Assembly (NCBI RefSeq): GCF_000241485.1
Contig: NZ_JH584241.1
Coordinates: forward strand, 2,267,936 to 2,331,935
Reading direction: 5' to 3'
DNA: 64,000 bases
Source of the DNA: Sphingomonas sp. PAMC 26605
GTDB lineage: Bacteria; Pseudomonadota; Alphaproteobacteria; Sphingomonadales; Sphingomonadaceae
The notes under the pieces are model-generated. The model made no database searches, was not told where the DNA came from, and was given only the letters and a program-made list of their open reading frames with translations. The position numbers and the translations under genes were made by a program. Shown here in pieces: positions 43,159-51,066 of the stretch (within the stretch, counting starts at the first letter, position 1; each line of letters begins with the position of its first letter).

Positions 43159-44154
43159 ATGCGGGTTCTCGTCACCGGCGTCGCGGGATTCATCGGCTTC
43201 ACCGTCGCCCGGCAGCTCCTTGCGCGCGGCGACACGGTGTTCGGCATCGACAGTATCAACGACTATTACGATCCGCGGCTCAAGCGCGATCGCCTCGCGC
43301 TCCTGACACGGTCGGGCGAGCGGTTCGCCTTCAGCCAGCTGGACTTTTCGGATCACGTCGCGCTCGAATCCGCGTTGGAGGACGCGGCGTTCGACCGGAT
43401 CGTCCACCTCGGCGCACAGGCCGGGGTGCGCTACTCGATCGAAAATCCGCGCGCCTATCTCCAGGCCAATCTGGCGGGGCATCTCAACCTGCTCGAGCTC
43501 GCGCGCCACCGCCGCGTCGAGCATATGGTCTATGCCTCCTCGTCCTCGGTTTATGGCGGCAACACCACGCTCCCGTTCCGGGTCGAGGACCGTGTCGATC
43601 AGCCGCTCTCGCTCTACGCCGCCACCAAGAAGGCCGACGAGCTGATGAGCGAGACCTATGCCCATCTCTACCGCCTGCCGCAGACCGGCTTGCGGTTCTT
43701 CACCGTCTACGGCCCGTGGGGGCGGCCCGACATGGCGATGTGGCTCTTCACCAAAGCGATCCTGGCGGGCGAACCGATCAACGTCTTCGGTGAAGGCAAT
43801 ATGCGTCGCGACTTCACCTATATCGACGATATCGTCGCGGGGATCGTCGCGTGTCTCGACTCCGTGCCGCCGGACGACGGCGTGCGCAAAGCGGGCGGCA
43901 GCGTCAGCCCGCACCGGCTTTACAACATCGGCAACAGCCGGTCGGAGGATCTCGGCGAGATGATCGGCTTGATCGAGCAAGCGTGCGGCCGCCGCGCAGA
44001 GCGGCGCCTACTGCCGATGCAGCCGGGGGATGTCCGCGACACCTACGCCGATATCGGGGCAATCCAGCGCGACCTCGGCTTCCACCCCCGCACGGCGATT
44101 GCCGAAGGCGTTCCGTTGTTCGTGAAGTGGTTTCGAGCGTATCATAGCATTTAG
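43159..44154 (+). CDS. NAD-dependent UDP-glucuronate 4-epimerase family protein
   Basis: A 331-residue extended SDR. The NAD loop VTGVAGFIGFTVARQLLARGD and NDYYDPRLKRDRL mark the UDP-GlcA 4-epimerase (GAE/Cap1J) group; the catalytic SSSSVYGG and YAATKKADE (Tyr, Lys) are intact, and RFFTVYGPWGRPDMA follows. It would interconvert UDP-glucuronate and UDP-galacturonate or the corresponding HexNAcA. Start ATG 43159 has GGGAGGGG. Together with the dehydrogenase at 24210 and the amidotransferase it suggests a uronic-acid-containing polymer. Confidence 0.88.
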   Translation: MRVLVTGVAGFIGFTVARQLLARGDTVFGIDSINDYYDPRLKRDRLALLTRSGERFAFSQLDFSDHVALESALEDAAFDRIVHLGAQAGVRYSIENPRAYLQANLAGHLNLLELARHRRVEHMVYASSSSVYGGNTTLPFRVEDRVDQPLSLYAATKKADELMSETYAHLYRLPQTGLRFFTVYGPWGRPDMAMWLFTKAILAGEPINVFGEGNMRRDFTYIDDIVAGIVACLDSVPPDDGVRKAGGSVSPHRLYNIGNSRSEDLGEMIGLIEQACGRRAERRLLPMQPGDVRDTYADIGAIQRDLGFHPRTAIAEGVPLFVKWFRAYHSI

Positions 44155-44280
44155 ATCGATCTGCGCTGCCCGATCCGAGAAGCCGTCAAATATTCGTTCG
44201 CGCGAATCGTATCGACATCATGCGTCATCTGTGCGTATAGACGGTGTTGAACCTCGTAAGACACCACGAAGGGACAAACC

Positions 44281-44517
44281 GTGAAGTTCAGGGCATTCCA
44301 TACGGCGCTTGTCGGACTTTCACTCGTGGCGGTGCCCGCGATCCTGGTCGCTGCACCCGTCCAGACCCCCTTGACCGATCCGTCCGCAGAGAGCGCCGAA
44401 GGGGTCGCTGACGCGTCGTTGGCCAGCCGCCTCCCGATTTTCCTGGCCGCGCTCGGCGCAGCCGGTGCCGGTATCGCTGCTGGCGCCGGTGGCGACGACG
44501 GCCCCAACAGCCCGTAA
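44281..44517 (+). CDS. Small secreted EPS-associated protein, 78 aa
   Basis: Begins (GTG) MKFRAFHTALVGLSLVAVPAILVAA, a clean signal peptide, then a short linker and a Gly/Ala-rich hydrophobic segment (LPIFLAALGAAGAGIAAGAGG) followed by an acidic end DDGPNSP. This layout (signal peptide, single hydrophobic Gly-rich helix, D-D-x-P-x-S-P end) recurs in small sphingomonad proteins near EPS genes. Function unknown; it could be an inner-membrane or fimbria-like accessory. AAGGGAC precedes the start. Confidence 0.65.
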   Translation: MKFRAFHTALVGLSLVAVPAILVAAPVQTPLTDPSAESAEGVADASLASRLPIFLAALGAAGAGIAAGAGGDDGPNSP

Positions 44518-44658
44518 TCGCGCGATCGGGGTGTGATAGCGGGAGGTGGCTTCGCTCCTGCGCGTGTTCCCGTGACCGCCACGCAATCCGACCGCTATGC
44601 GTGAAAACCTGCATCGATACGCGGGGATGCCGGCATCTGAGTCGCAGGTGATCGCCGG

Positions 44659-45072
44659 ATGCGAATGACGCGTGGCTCCACGGTTCGTGTGTCTCGGACC
44701 GATTATTACCAGGTGCTCGGCGTGCCGCGAGATGCGCCGCACGGCATGATACGCGATGCCTTCGTCCGGCTGAGCCGGCGCCATCATCCCGATCATAGCG
44801 GGGATCTTCCACGCCGCTTGCAAGAGGTTCAACAGGCCTATCGCTGCCTTTCCAACGGGGTGACGCGTGCCGAGTACGATCGCCTGCTCGAGGTCGGGGA
44901 CAGCGAGCATCAGCGCCGGCAGGTTGCCGTGCTGCGCCGCCTCCACCGGCACGATCGGCGACGCGGGGCATCGGCCTCGCGGGTTTCGCTCCGGCGGCAG
45001 CGGCGGATCGCTCTCGCGGTTCTGGCCGGGCTGTTCGTGGCAACCTTGCTGATGCAGCAACTGTCGGCGTGA
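44659..45072 (+). CDS. Tail-anchored J-domain (DnaJ-like) protein
   Basis: A 137-residue protein with an N-terminal J domain: DYYQVLGVPRDAPHGMIRDAFVRLSRRHHPDHSGD has the invariant His-Pro-Asp loop, followed by RLQEVQQAYRCLSNGVTRAEYDRLL. After a basic linker (HDRRRGAS...RRQRR) a single C-terminal membrane segment IALAVLAGLFVATLLMQQ anchors it. It would recruit and stimulate DnaK at the inner membrane. Location next to the initiating transferase suggests a role in EPS enzyme assembly, but no direct evidence exists. It is convergent with the sugar transferase, with no gap. Confidence 0.82.
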   Translation: MRMTRGSTVRVSRTDYYQVLGVPRDAPHGMIRDAFVRLSRRHHPDHSGDLPRRLQEVQQAYRCLSNGVTRAEYDRLLEVGDSEHQRRQVAVLRRLHRHDRRRGASASRVSLRRQRRIALAVLAGLFVATLLMQQLSA

Positions 45073-46368
45073 CTATTTCGCGCCGAAGCCGGTCAGGATG
45101 ATCCCGATCGTCCTCAGCGCGATCAGCAGGTCGAGCCAGGACGAGAAGAATTTGATATAGTAGAAATCGTAATGGAGTTTGACATGCACATCGTCGAGCC
45201 CCGAAACATGGCCCTGGTTCACCTGCGCCCAACCCGTGATCCCCGGCCGCACGATGTGGCGATAGGTGTAGAACGGCAGCTCGCTCTCATACCATTGCGA
45301 CAGCGATACGGCCTCCGGTCTCGGGCCGATCAGGCTCATCTCGCCGCGCAGGATGTTGATGAGCTGGGGGAGTTCGTCGATCCTCAATCGCCGCAGGACG
45401 CGACCGATCCTGGTGATGCGATCGTCGCCGGCGGTCGTGATCGCGTTGAGCCTTGCGGCGCTTTCGTCCGGATCGGCCTGCCGCTCGAACATCGTGCGGA
45501 ACTTCAGCATGTCGAACGGCGCGCCGCGGTATCCGACCCGGCGATGGCGGAAGAGGATCGGCCCGGGCGAACTGTGGTGGACAAGCACGGCCACGACGAC
45601 GAACGCCGGCAGCAGCAGCGGGAGAAGCGCGATGCTCACGACGACGTCGATCATCCGCTTGACGCTGCGGTATCCGAGCGCGGGGAGCAGCGAGCCGAAA
45701 CTGTTTTCGGACAGATGTTCGATCTGCACCCGGCCGGTCAGCGACTCGTGCAACTGCTTCGTGTGGTAGACGGGGATGCCCGATATCGCCGCCCGGGCCA
45801 GCATCCGCTCCCAATCCGGCGAATGCTGCGATCGCAGATCCGCCACGATCGCGGCGCCGGGATCGTCGGGCACGACCGGCTCGACGAGCTTCACCCAGTG
45901 GATCTCCGGTGCGTCGGAGACGATCCCGGTCGCCCCGCTCGGAACATAATACATGCGTTGTCGGGCACCGCGTCGGTCGAAATAGCCGAGCAGGAAAGTC
46001 GCCGATATCGACGCGACGTATCCCGTCAGCAACATCGATCCGCTATAGCTTATCCGCGATACGAGCAGGATCGTCACGGCAAGGCCGAACGTCGTCGAGA
46101 ATGCCGGCAGGATGAAGCCGAACGCGCGCGTTCCCGGATAGGCCGTGATCCGATGGAAGATGAGCAACGCGGAGAGCGCGGCGATCAAAGAGGTGATCTG
46201 CGTATTGCCGGTACTCGCGAGATCGCCTGCCAGCGTTCCGGAGGTGATGAGCGGCGCGATCAGCGGGATGGCGTAGGAGGTCCCGCTAAGGACGAGGACC
46301 GGCAAGAGCAGGCGGACGCGCGGCGCGGCGGTCCGCACCGACCGGTCCTGCTCGCCGGTTATCAGCAT
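45073..46368 (-). CDS. Undecaprenyl-phosphate sugar-phosphate transferase (polyprenyl glycosylphosphotransferase)
   Basis: A 431-residue initiating transferase (PHPT/WbaP family). The N-terminal half has four to five membrane helices (VRLLLPVLVLSGTSYAIPLIAPL onward). The catalytic C-terminal bacterial sugar transferase domain is clear: RMIDVVVSIALLPLLLPAFVVVAVLV, SPGPILFRHRRVGYRGAPFDMLKFRTMF, LRRLRIDELPQLINILRGEMSLIGPRPE and RPGITGWAQVNQGH. It transfers sugar-1-phosphate to undecaprenyl phosphate, the first step of repeat-unit assembly. Start at MLITGEQDR (46368) is preferred; the upstream 43 codons look non-coding. Confidence 0.9.
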   Translation of the reverse strand: MLITGEQDRSVRTAAPRVRLLLPVLVLSGTSYAIPLIAPLITSGTLAGDLASTGNTQITSLIAALSALLIFHRITAYPGTRAFGFILPAFSTTFGLAVTILLVSRISYSGSMLLTGYVASISATFLLGYFDRRGARQRMYYVPSGATGIVSDAPEIHWVKLVEPVVPDDPGAAIVADLRSQHSPDWERMLARAAISGIPVYHTKQLHESLTGRVQIEHLSENSFGSLLPALGYRSVKRMIDVVVSIALLPLLLPAFVVVAVLVHHSSPGPILFRHRRVGYRGAPFDMLKFRTMFERQADPDESAARLNAITTAGDDRITRIGRVLRRLRIDELPQLINILRGEMSLIGPRPEAVSLSQWYESELPFYTYRHIVRPGITGWAQVNQGHVSGLDDVHVKLHYDFYYIKFFSSWLDLLIALRTIGIILTGFGAK

Positions 46369-46776
46369 CGGGCCATACACTTTACCCAGTGCATGATCGC
46401 AAGATCCTCTGTCGTCAGGGAAAAGACGAGTACCGCAATTACGGGTAGATCTGTAAATTATCGTACTGCAAAGTAATCGACGAGCTGGTATATGCAATGC
46501 GAAAATTTATCGGAATGTGGATCGCTAACGTTTATACCAAGATATATGACTGTGATGGTACGAGTAAGACGCTTACTTCCACTATCGTGACGAAGACATT
46601 TGCGGAAATTAGAGGTCGCGGTTCAAGGACGGATCCGGACATCGACGTTTTCACTTTCCGCGTTGTGGGAGATTCGGCCGGCGGTCCGTCCTTTTGACCG
46701 TTCGGGTGCCGCGAAAGTCGCGCTTGGGATTGGGGAGTAGGTGCCGCTGCCGAGCTATGGCCAATAGAGCTCCGCG
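46369..46776. other. AT-rich intergenic island with one weak ORF
   Basis: About 400 bp whose middle part (46400-46620) has clearly lower GC than the neighbours. It should contain the promoter of the sugar transferase (minus). On the plus strand, 46497-46697 is open for 66 codons (MRKFIGMWIANVYTKIYDCDG...), with no clear Shine-Dalgarno, no signal peptide and no family I know. It could be a real orphan gene of foreign composition or chance. Confidence 0.4.
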
Positions 46777-47631
46777 CTAGCCGTTGTGCAGAAGCGCGTT
46801 CAGCACGATGCGCAAATTGCTACGCCAGTGCGGCGCCACGCCTAATCGTGCGGTGGTCGCGCTCGTATCGAGTACCGAATAGAGTGGGCGCCCTGCCGGG
46901 GTGGGAAATTGGGTGGTGGCGATCGGCGTCACGGTCACGTCGTCGACGAGAAGCCCCAAAATGCGCGCTTCTTCCGCGATCGCGACCGCAAAATCGTACC
47001 AGCTCGCACTCCCCGAATCGGTATGATGGAATATCCCGGTCGCACCTTGCCCCGCGAGCGCCCATAAGGCCGCAGCCAATCCGGGCACATAGGTCGGCGT
47101 GCCGATCTGATCTGCCACGACTCGCACCTCGCCGCGCTCGGCCATCAGCCGCAGCATCGTCCGCACGAAATTGTTGCCGGTCGGGCCATACACCCGAGCG
47201 GTGCGCACGATCAGCGCGTCTTCGCCGGCCAACACTTCGCCCGCGCGCTTGGTGCGTCCATAGACGCTGAGCGGGGCCGTGGCGGCGGCGGGCGAATACG
47301 GCACCGCCGCACGGCCATCGAAGACATAGTCGGTCGATACCTGAATCAAGCGTGCGCCCGCGGCGCGGGCGGCCGCGGCAAGGTGGCCCACCGCGGTCGC
47401 GTTCACCGCCTTGGCCAGCGCGGTGTCGCTTTCCGCACGATCGACCGCCGTGTAGGCGGCGGCGTTGATGATGATGTCGGGCCGAACGCGTGCGACCATC
47501 GCCTCGACCGCCGCGCGATCGGTAATGTCCAGCGTGCTCCGATCGACCGCAATGACCTCGACCCTATCGGGTGCGGCGCGCCGCAACGCGGTGCCGACTT
47601 GGCCATCCGCCCCGGTGATGAGCGCCTTCAC
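46777..47631 (-). CDS. rfbD: dTDP-4-dehydrorhamnose reductase
   Basis: A 284-residue SDR that makes dTDP-L-rhamnose. The GTG start gives ALITGADGQVGTALRRAAP (NADP loop); the body has NAAAYTAVDRAESD, IQVSTDYVFDGRA, SVYGRTKRAGE (catalytic Tyr-x3-Lys), RTARVYGPTGNNFVRTML and HTDSGSASWYDFAVAI. Length and motifs are standard for RfbD/RmlD. It overlaps the rfbC stop (GTGA). Confidence 0.93.
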   Translation of the reverse strand: MKALITGADGQVGTALRRAAPDRVEVIAVDRSTLDITDRAAVEAMVARVRPDIIINAAAYTAVDRAESDTALAKAVNATAVGHLAAAARAAGARLIQVSTDYVFDGRAAVPYSPAAATAPLSVYGRTKRAGEVLAGEDALIVRTARVYGPTGNNFVRTMLRLMAERGEVRVVADQIGTPTYVPGLAAALWALAGQGATGIFHHTDSGSASWYDFAVAIAEEARILGLLVDDVTVTPIATTQFPTPAGRPLYSVLDTSATTARLGVAPHWRSNLRIVLNALLHNG

Positions 47632-48170
47632 GGGTAAGCCGGCGTATCGGCCAGACCCGGCGCGACGGTGTCCTTCGCAGAGAGAATAGGAGCGCGGTCG
47701 ATCGGCCAGGCGATGCCGATCGCGGGATCGTTCCAGAGCAACGCGACTTCGTGTGCCGGACGGTAGAATGCGGTACATTTGTACAGAAAGTCGGTATCGT
47801 CGGCCAGGCTGAGGAAGCCGTGCGCGAAGCCGGGCGGGATCCAGAGCATCCGCTGGTTGTCGGCGTTGAGCTCGATACCGAACCATTTGCCGAAATGCGC
47901 GGAGGAGCGGCGCAGATCGACCGCGACGTCAAAAGCTGCACCCGCGACCACGCGTGCGAGTTTCCCCTGCGGTTCCGGATTCTGGTAATGCAATCCGCGC
48001 AGAACGCCCTTCGCCGATCTGCTGTGATTATCCTGCACGAAGGTGTGGTCGAGCCCGGCATCGCGAAAGGCTTCGGCATTCCAGGTTTCCAGGAAGAAGC
48101 CGCGCTCGTCGCTGTGCACGCGCGGCTCGAGGACGAGCAAGCCGGGCAGGGGGGTTTCGACGATCTTCAA
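47628..48170 (-). CDS. rfbC: dTDP-4-dehydrorhamnose 3,5-epimerase
   Basis: A 180-residue cupin epimerase: PLPGLLVLEPRVHSDERGFFLETWN, FVQDNHSRSAKGVLRGLHYQ with the catalytic His, then WFGIELNADNQRMLWIPPGFAHGFLSLAD and DFLYKCTAFYRPAHE. It must start at TTG 48170, which overlaps the stop of a degraded rfbA frame by TTGA; that coupling is the usual rfbA-rfbC arrangement and supports the choice. Confidence 0.92.
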   Translation of the reverse strand: MKIVETPLPGLLVLEPRVHSDERGFFLETWNAEAFRDAGLDHTFVQDNHSRSAKGVLRGLHYQNPEPQGKLARVVAGAAFDVAVDLRRSSAHFGKWFGIELNADNQRMLWIPPGFAHGFLSLADDTDFLYKCTAFYRPAHEVALLWNDPAIGIAWPIDRAPILSAKDTVAPGLADTPAYP

Positions 48171-48480
48171 AGCGGTGCCGATTTGCCGGACAAGAGCTGC
48201 ATCAGATATCCGCCATAGCCGCTTTTCCGCAATGGCGCCGCGATTCGTTCGCTAAGAGAAACAATAAACCGCATACGCCACGCAAATGCGGTCGGGGCCG
48301 CAAATCTCGGAGACTTGGCGCTCAGGTACCTTCACGAAATGCGCGCTATCGATTAGCGACGCGTGCGTGCCGGTATGGAGCCACACTTCCACCGTCAGTC
48401 CCCTGAACCTCCCGCGAAGGACGAAGTTGACGGCTTTTTGGTCGCTTTCGAAGCGTATTCGACCGCGGCGTCTTCGGGCA
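48167..48480 (-). pseudogene. Degraded 3' part of glucose-1-phosphate thymidylyltransferase (rfbA)
   Basis: Read in shifting frames on the minus strand, the segment spells the C-terminal third of RfbA. VN..L.RG..LTVE lies near 48390-48431, VWLHTGTHASLIDSAHFVKVPERQ near 48310-48385 (RfbA has AWLDTGTH.SLLEA..FV), then a frame change near 48256, and LSERIAAPLRKSGYGGYLMQLL ends at 48167. The first two thirds, including the nucleotide-binding GGSGTRL motif, are missing. It ends exactly where an intact rfbA would overlap rfbC. No insertion sequence explains the loss. The match is by eye against the remembered family pattern. Confidence 0.65.
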
Positions 48481-48745
48481 GGATATCGATCCGCTCGATC
48501 GCCTGCGGTGGCCAGAGGCGCGGTCGATCAGCCGACTGTCTCGGCCGAAATCATTGCATCGCTCGACCGCCTGGCCACCGAATCGGCAGCGGCCCATCGG
48601 TTACAGGCGTAGCGCAACGACGCGGTGGCGACATGACAATGAAGCGGGAAGATCGTCAATGCCGCGACGACCCGACGATATTGCCCGGAGCTACCGATGG
48701 ATCGCCATGCTACCCCTTTAGTCGGTCGAAAGGCACGCCGGCGCC
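48481..48745. other. Spacer between the rfbA remnant and the tssK fragment
   Basis: About 265 bp, open in several frames but with no recognisable protein similarity, hairpin or repeat. It joins two truncated genes, so it is likely part of a deletion junction. Confidence 0.4.
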
Positions 48746-48928
48746 ATGCTCGGTGAAGGCCGCGTCGCCTGGCGCGAAGGCCTGTTCCTGCGGCAACAGC
48801 ATTTCCAGCAGCAAGACCGGGCCTTCGCGGCGCTGATCGGCGCGCAGGCGCGGGTGGCGCGACCCTATCCGTGGGGCGTGACCGATGCGCCGGTGCCGTC
48901 ACCCGCCGGGGCGGAGGCGGGGGCGTGA
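48746..48928 (+). pseudogene. Orphan N-terminal fragment of T6SS baseplate protein TssK
   Basis: A 60-codon frame. Residues 6-45 read RVAWREGLFLRQQHFQQQDR then AFAALIGAQARVARPYPWGV, the highly characteristic start of TssK (W-x-E-G-x-F-L-R-x-Q-H-F-Q-Q-Q-D/E-R ... L-R-P-Y-x-W-G). Full TssK has about 440 residues, so roughly 90% is missing. The frame then runs into a short Pro/Ala-rich tail and stops with a GTGA overlap at the start of the dehydrogenase gene. No other type VI secretion gene is in the window. Read as a deletion scar; a short peptide may still be translated. Confidence 0.75.
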
Positions 48929-49896
48929 TCGCGCGCCATCGCGTCCGTGTCACCCGCCGCTTGCCCGAGGCGGTCGAGGACCGGCTCGCCGAGCGGTACG
49001 ACGTCGTCTTCAACCGCGAGGACGTTGCGCTGAGCCAAGCCGAACTGCGCGACGCGCTGCGCGACTGCGACGCGATCCTGCCGACGATCACCGACCGGAT
49101 CGATGCCGATCTGCTCGCCACGTCGGGCCGCCGTGCCGTGATGATCGCCAGTTACGGCGCCGGGGTCGATCATATCGACCTCGCCGCGGCGCGCGCGGCC
49201 GGGATCGCGGTCAGCAACACCCCGGGCGCGCTGACCGAAGCGACGGCGGAGCTCGCGGTCCTGCTGATGCTGATGGCCGCGCGCCGCGCCGGCGAAGGCG
49301 AACGCGAGCTGCGCGCGGGGCAATGGACCGGCTGGCGGCCGACGCATCTGATCGGGCAATCGCTCGACGGGTGCACGCTGGGGCTGATCGGCTTCGGCCG
49401 GATCGCGCAACGCACCGCGGCGCGCGCGCGCGGGCTCGGCATGCGCATCCGCTATTTCTCGCGCAGCCCCGCCGCGCCCGCGGTCGAGGCGGCGCTCGGG
49501 GCGAGCCGGGTCGACTCGGCCGAAGCGCTGATGGCGGCGGCGGACGTCGTGTCGCTGCACATTCCGGGCGGCGCCGCGACGCATCACTTCGTCGACGCGG
49601 CGTTGCTTGCCAAGGCGAAGCCGGGCGCAATCCTCGTCAACACCGCGCGCGGATCGGTGGTCGACGAGGCCGCGCTGGTCGCGGCGCTGGCGGAAGGGCG
49701 GATCGCGGCGGCCGGGCTCGACGTCTATGAGAACGAGCCGACGGTCGGCGCGGCGCTGCTCGCCAGCCCGCGCGCGGTGCTGCTGCCGCATCTGGGCAGC
49801 GCGACGCGCGGCGCGCGCGAAGCGATGGGGATGCAGGCGGCCGACAATCTCGACGCCTTCTTCGCGAATCGCGCACTGCCCGACCGTGTCGCCTGA
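48925..49896 (+). CDS. D-isomer-specific 2-hydroxyacid dehydrogenase (glyoxylate/hydroxypyruvate reductase-like)
   Basis: A 323-residue NAD(P)-dependent enzyme. The cofactor loop is LGLIGFGRIAQRTAARARGLGM; catalytic residues are Arg in VNTARGSVVDEAAL, Glu in LDVYENEP and His in LLPHLGSATRGAREAMG. The N-terminus RHRVRVTRRLPEAVEDRL matches glyoxylate/hydroxypyruvate reductases, which yield D-glycerate. The GTG start has GGAGGCGGGGGC and overlaps the tssK scrap. It is followed, with an 11-base overlap, by a D-glycerate kinase, which supports the substrate assignment. Confidence 0.88.
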   Translation: MIARHRVRVTRRLPEAVEDRLAERYDVVFNREDVALSQAELRDALRDCDAILPTITDRIDADLLATSGRRAVMIASYGAGVDHIDLAAARAAGIAVSNTPGALTEATAELAVLLMLMAARRAGEGERELRAGQWTGWRPTHLIGQSLDGCTLGLIGFGRIAQRTAARARGLGMRIRYFSRSPAAPAVEAALGASRVDSAEALMAAADVVSLHIPGGAATHHFVDAALLAKAKPGAILVNTARGSVVDEAALVAALAEGRIAAAGLDVYENEPTVGAALLASPRAVLLPHLGSATRGAREAMGMQAADNLDAFFANRALPDRVA

Positions 49897-50698
49897 GACG
49901 ATCCTCGCCGCGGCGATTGGGCAGGCGCTCGCGCAGCCGCGGCGCGTTCCGCTCGTGCTCGGCCTGTGCGGCGCGCAGGGCAGCGGCAAGTCGACCGTCG
50001 CGTCTGCGCTCGCGACGCGTTTTGCGGATACCGTCGTCCTGTCGCTCGACGATCTCTATCACACGCGGCGCGAGCGCGCGCGGCTGGCCGCGGACGTCCA
50101 CCCCTTGTTTGCGACGCGCGGCGTTCCGGGCACGCACGACGTCGCGCTCGGGCTCGACACGTTCGCGCGGCTCGACGCCGGACAGGCGGTCGCGCTGCCG
50201 CGCTTCGACAAGGCGACCGACGACCGCGTCGATTCCGCGCTCTGGAGGCCCGCGCCGGTGCCGACGCGCCTGGTGATCTTCGAGGGCTGGTGCGTCGGCG
50301 CGCGCCCGCAGGATGCGTCCGCGCTGAGGGAGCCGGTCAACACGCTCGAGCGCGAGCGCGACCCGCTCGGCGTGTGGCGGCGCTATGCCGATGCCGCGCT
50401 CGCGGGAGCATATCAGCGTCTGTTCGCGCGGATCGATCTCCTCGCCTTGTTGCGCGCGCCGAGCTGGGAGCGCGTGCTGGCGTGGCGGCTCGAGCAGGAA
50501 CAGGCGCTGCGGCGCTCGGGCGCGCACGGCGTCGGGGTGATGTCCGATCGAGAGGTGCGCGCGTTCGTCAGCCATTATGAGCGGCTGACGCGGCATATCC
50601 TCGCCACCATGCCCGCTTATGCCGATCTGGTACTCCAGCTCGACGACGATCGAAGCTGCAGCGCGGTCGATCGGCGTGAACCGATTTCGCCGTCCTGA
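49886..50698 (+). CDS. D-glycerate 3-kinase (P-loop, GLYK type)
   Basis: A 270-residue kinase. The P-loop VLGLCGAQGSGKSTVAS is followed by VVLSLDDLYHTRRERARLA, TRGVPGTHDVALGLDTFARL, LPRFDKATDDRV and VIFEGWCVGARPQ, all landmarks of the plant/cyanobacterial-type glycerate 3-kinase and its bacterial relatives. It converts D-glycerate to 3-phosphoglycerate. It starts at GTG 49886 inside the dehydrogenase 3' end. With the dehydrogenase it forms a two-step path from hydroxypyruvate or tartronate semialdehyde to glycolysis. Confidence 0.86.
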   Translation: MSPETILAAAIGQALAQPRRVPLVLGLCGAQGSGKSTVASALATRFADTVVLSLDDLYHTRRERARLAADVHPLFATRGVPGTHDVALGLDTFARLDAGQAVALPRFDKATDDRVDSALWRPAPVPTRLVIFEGWCVGARPQDASALREPVNTLERERDPLGVWRRYADAALAGAYQRLFARIDLLALLRAPSWERVLAWRLEQEQALRRSGAHGVGVMSDREVRAFVSHYERLTRHILATMPAYADLVLQLDDDRSCSAVDRREPISPS

Positions 50699-50712
50699 TC
50701 CGGAGGATATCG

Positions 50713-51057
50713 ATGCGCCACGTGCTCCTGCTCGACCTGGACGACGATCCCGAGCTGATCGCCGCCTATCGCCACTGGCACCGCCCCGGCGGTCCGCCCG
50801 CGGCGGTCACGGCGGCGATCCGCGCGGGCGGCGTTGCGGCGCTCGACATCTGGCAGGTCGGCGATCGCCTGGTGATGGTGATGGAGACGACGCCCCAATT
50901 CGACCCCGCCGCCAATGCGGCGCGCGATGCCGCCGATCCCGAGGTCCGCGCGTGGGACGTGCTGATGGACCGCTTCCAGCGGCGGCTGCCCTTCGCTCCG
51001 GCGGGGGAGAAGTGGATCGCGGCCGAGCGGATCTACAGCCTCGCCGAGCAGCCCTAA
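50713..51057 (+). CDS. L-rhamnose/L-fucose mutarotase family protein
   Basis: A 114-residue dimeric alpha-beta-barrel mutarotase (RhaM/DUF718 family). HVLLLDLDDDPELIAAYRHWHRPGG, AIRAGGVAALDIWQVGDRLVMVMET, a Trp-x-x-Leu-Met core (WDVLMDRFQRRLP) and GEKWIAAERIYSL match the family. It interconverts anomers of a 6-deoxyhexose. AGGAGG precedes the ATG. It fits the sugar-acid operon to the right and suggests the substrate is L-fucose or L-rhamnose. Confidence 0.82.
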   Translation: MRHVLLLDLDDDPELIAAYRHWHRPGGPPAAVTAAIRAGGVAALDIWQVGDRLVMVMETTPQFDPAANAARDAADPEVRAWDVLMDRFQRRLPFAPAGEKWIAAERIYSLAEQP

Positions 51058-51066
51058 TGCCGGCGC

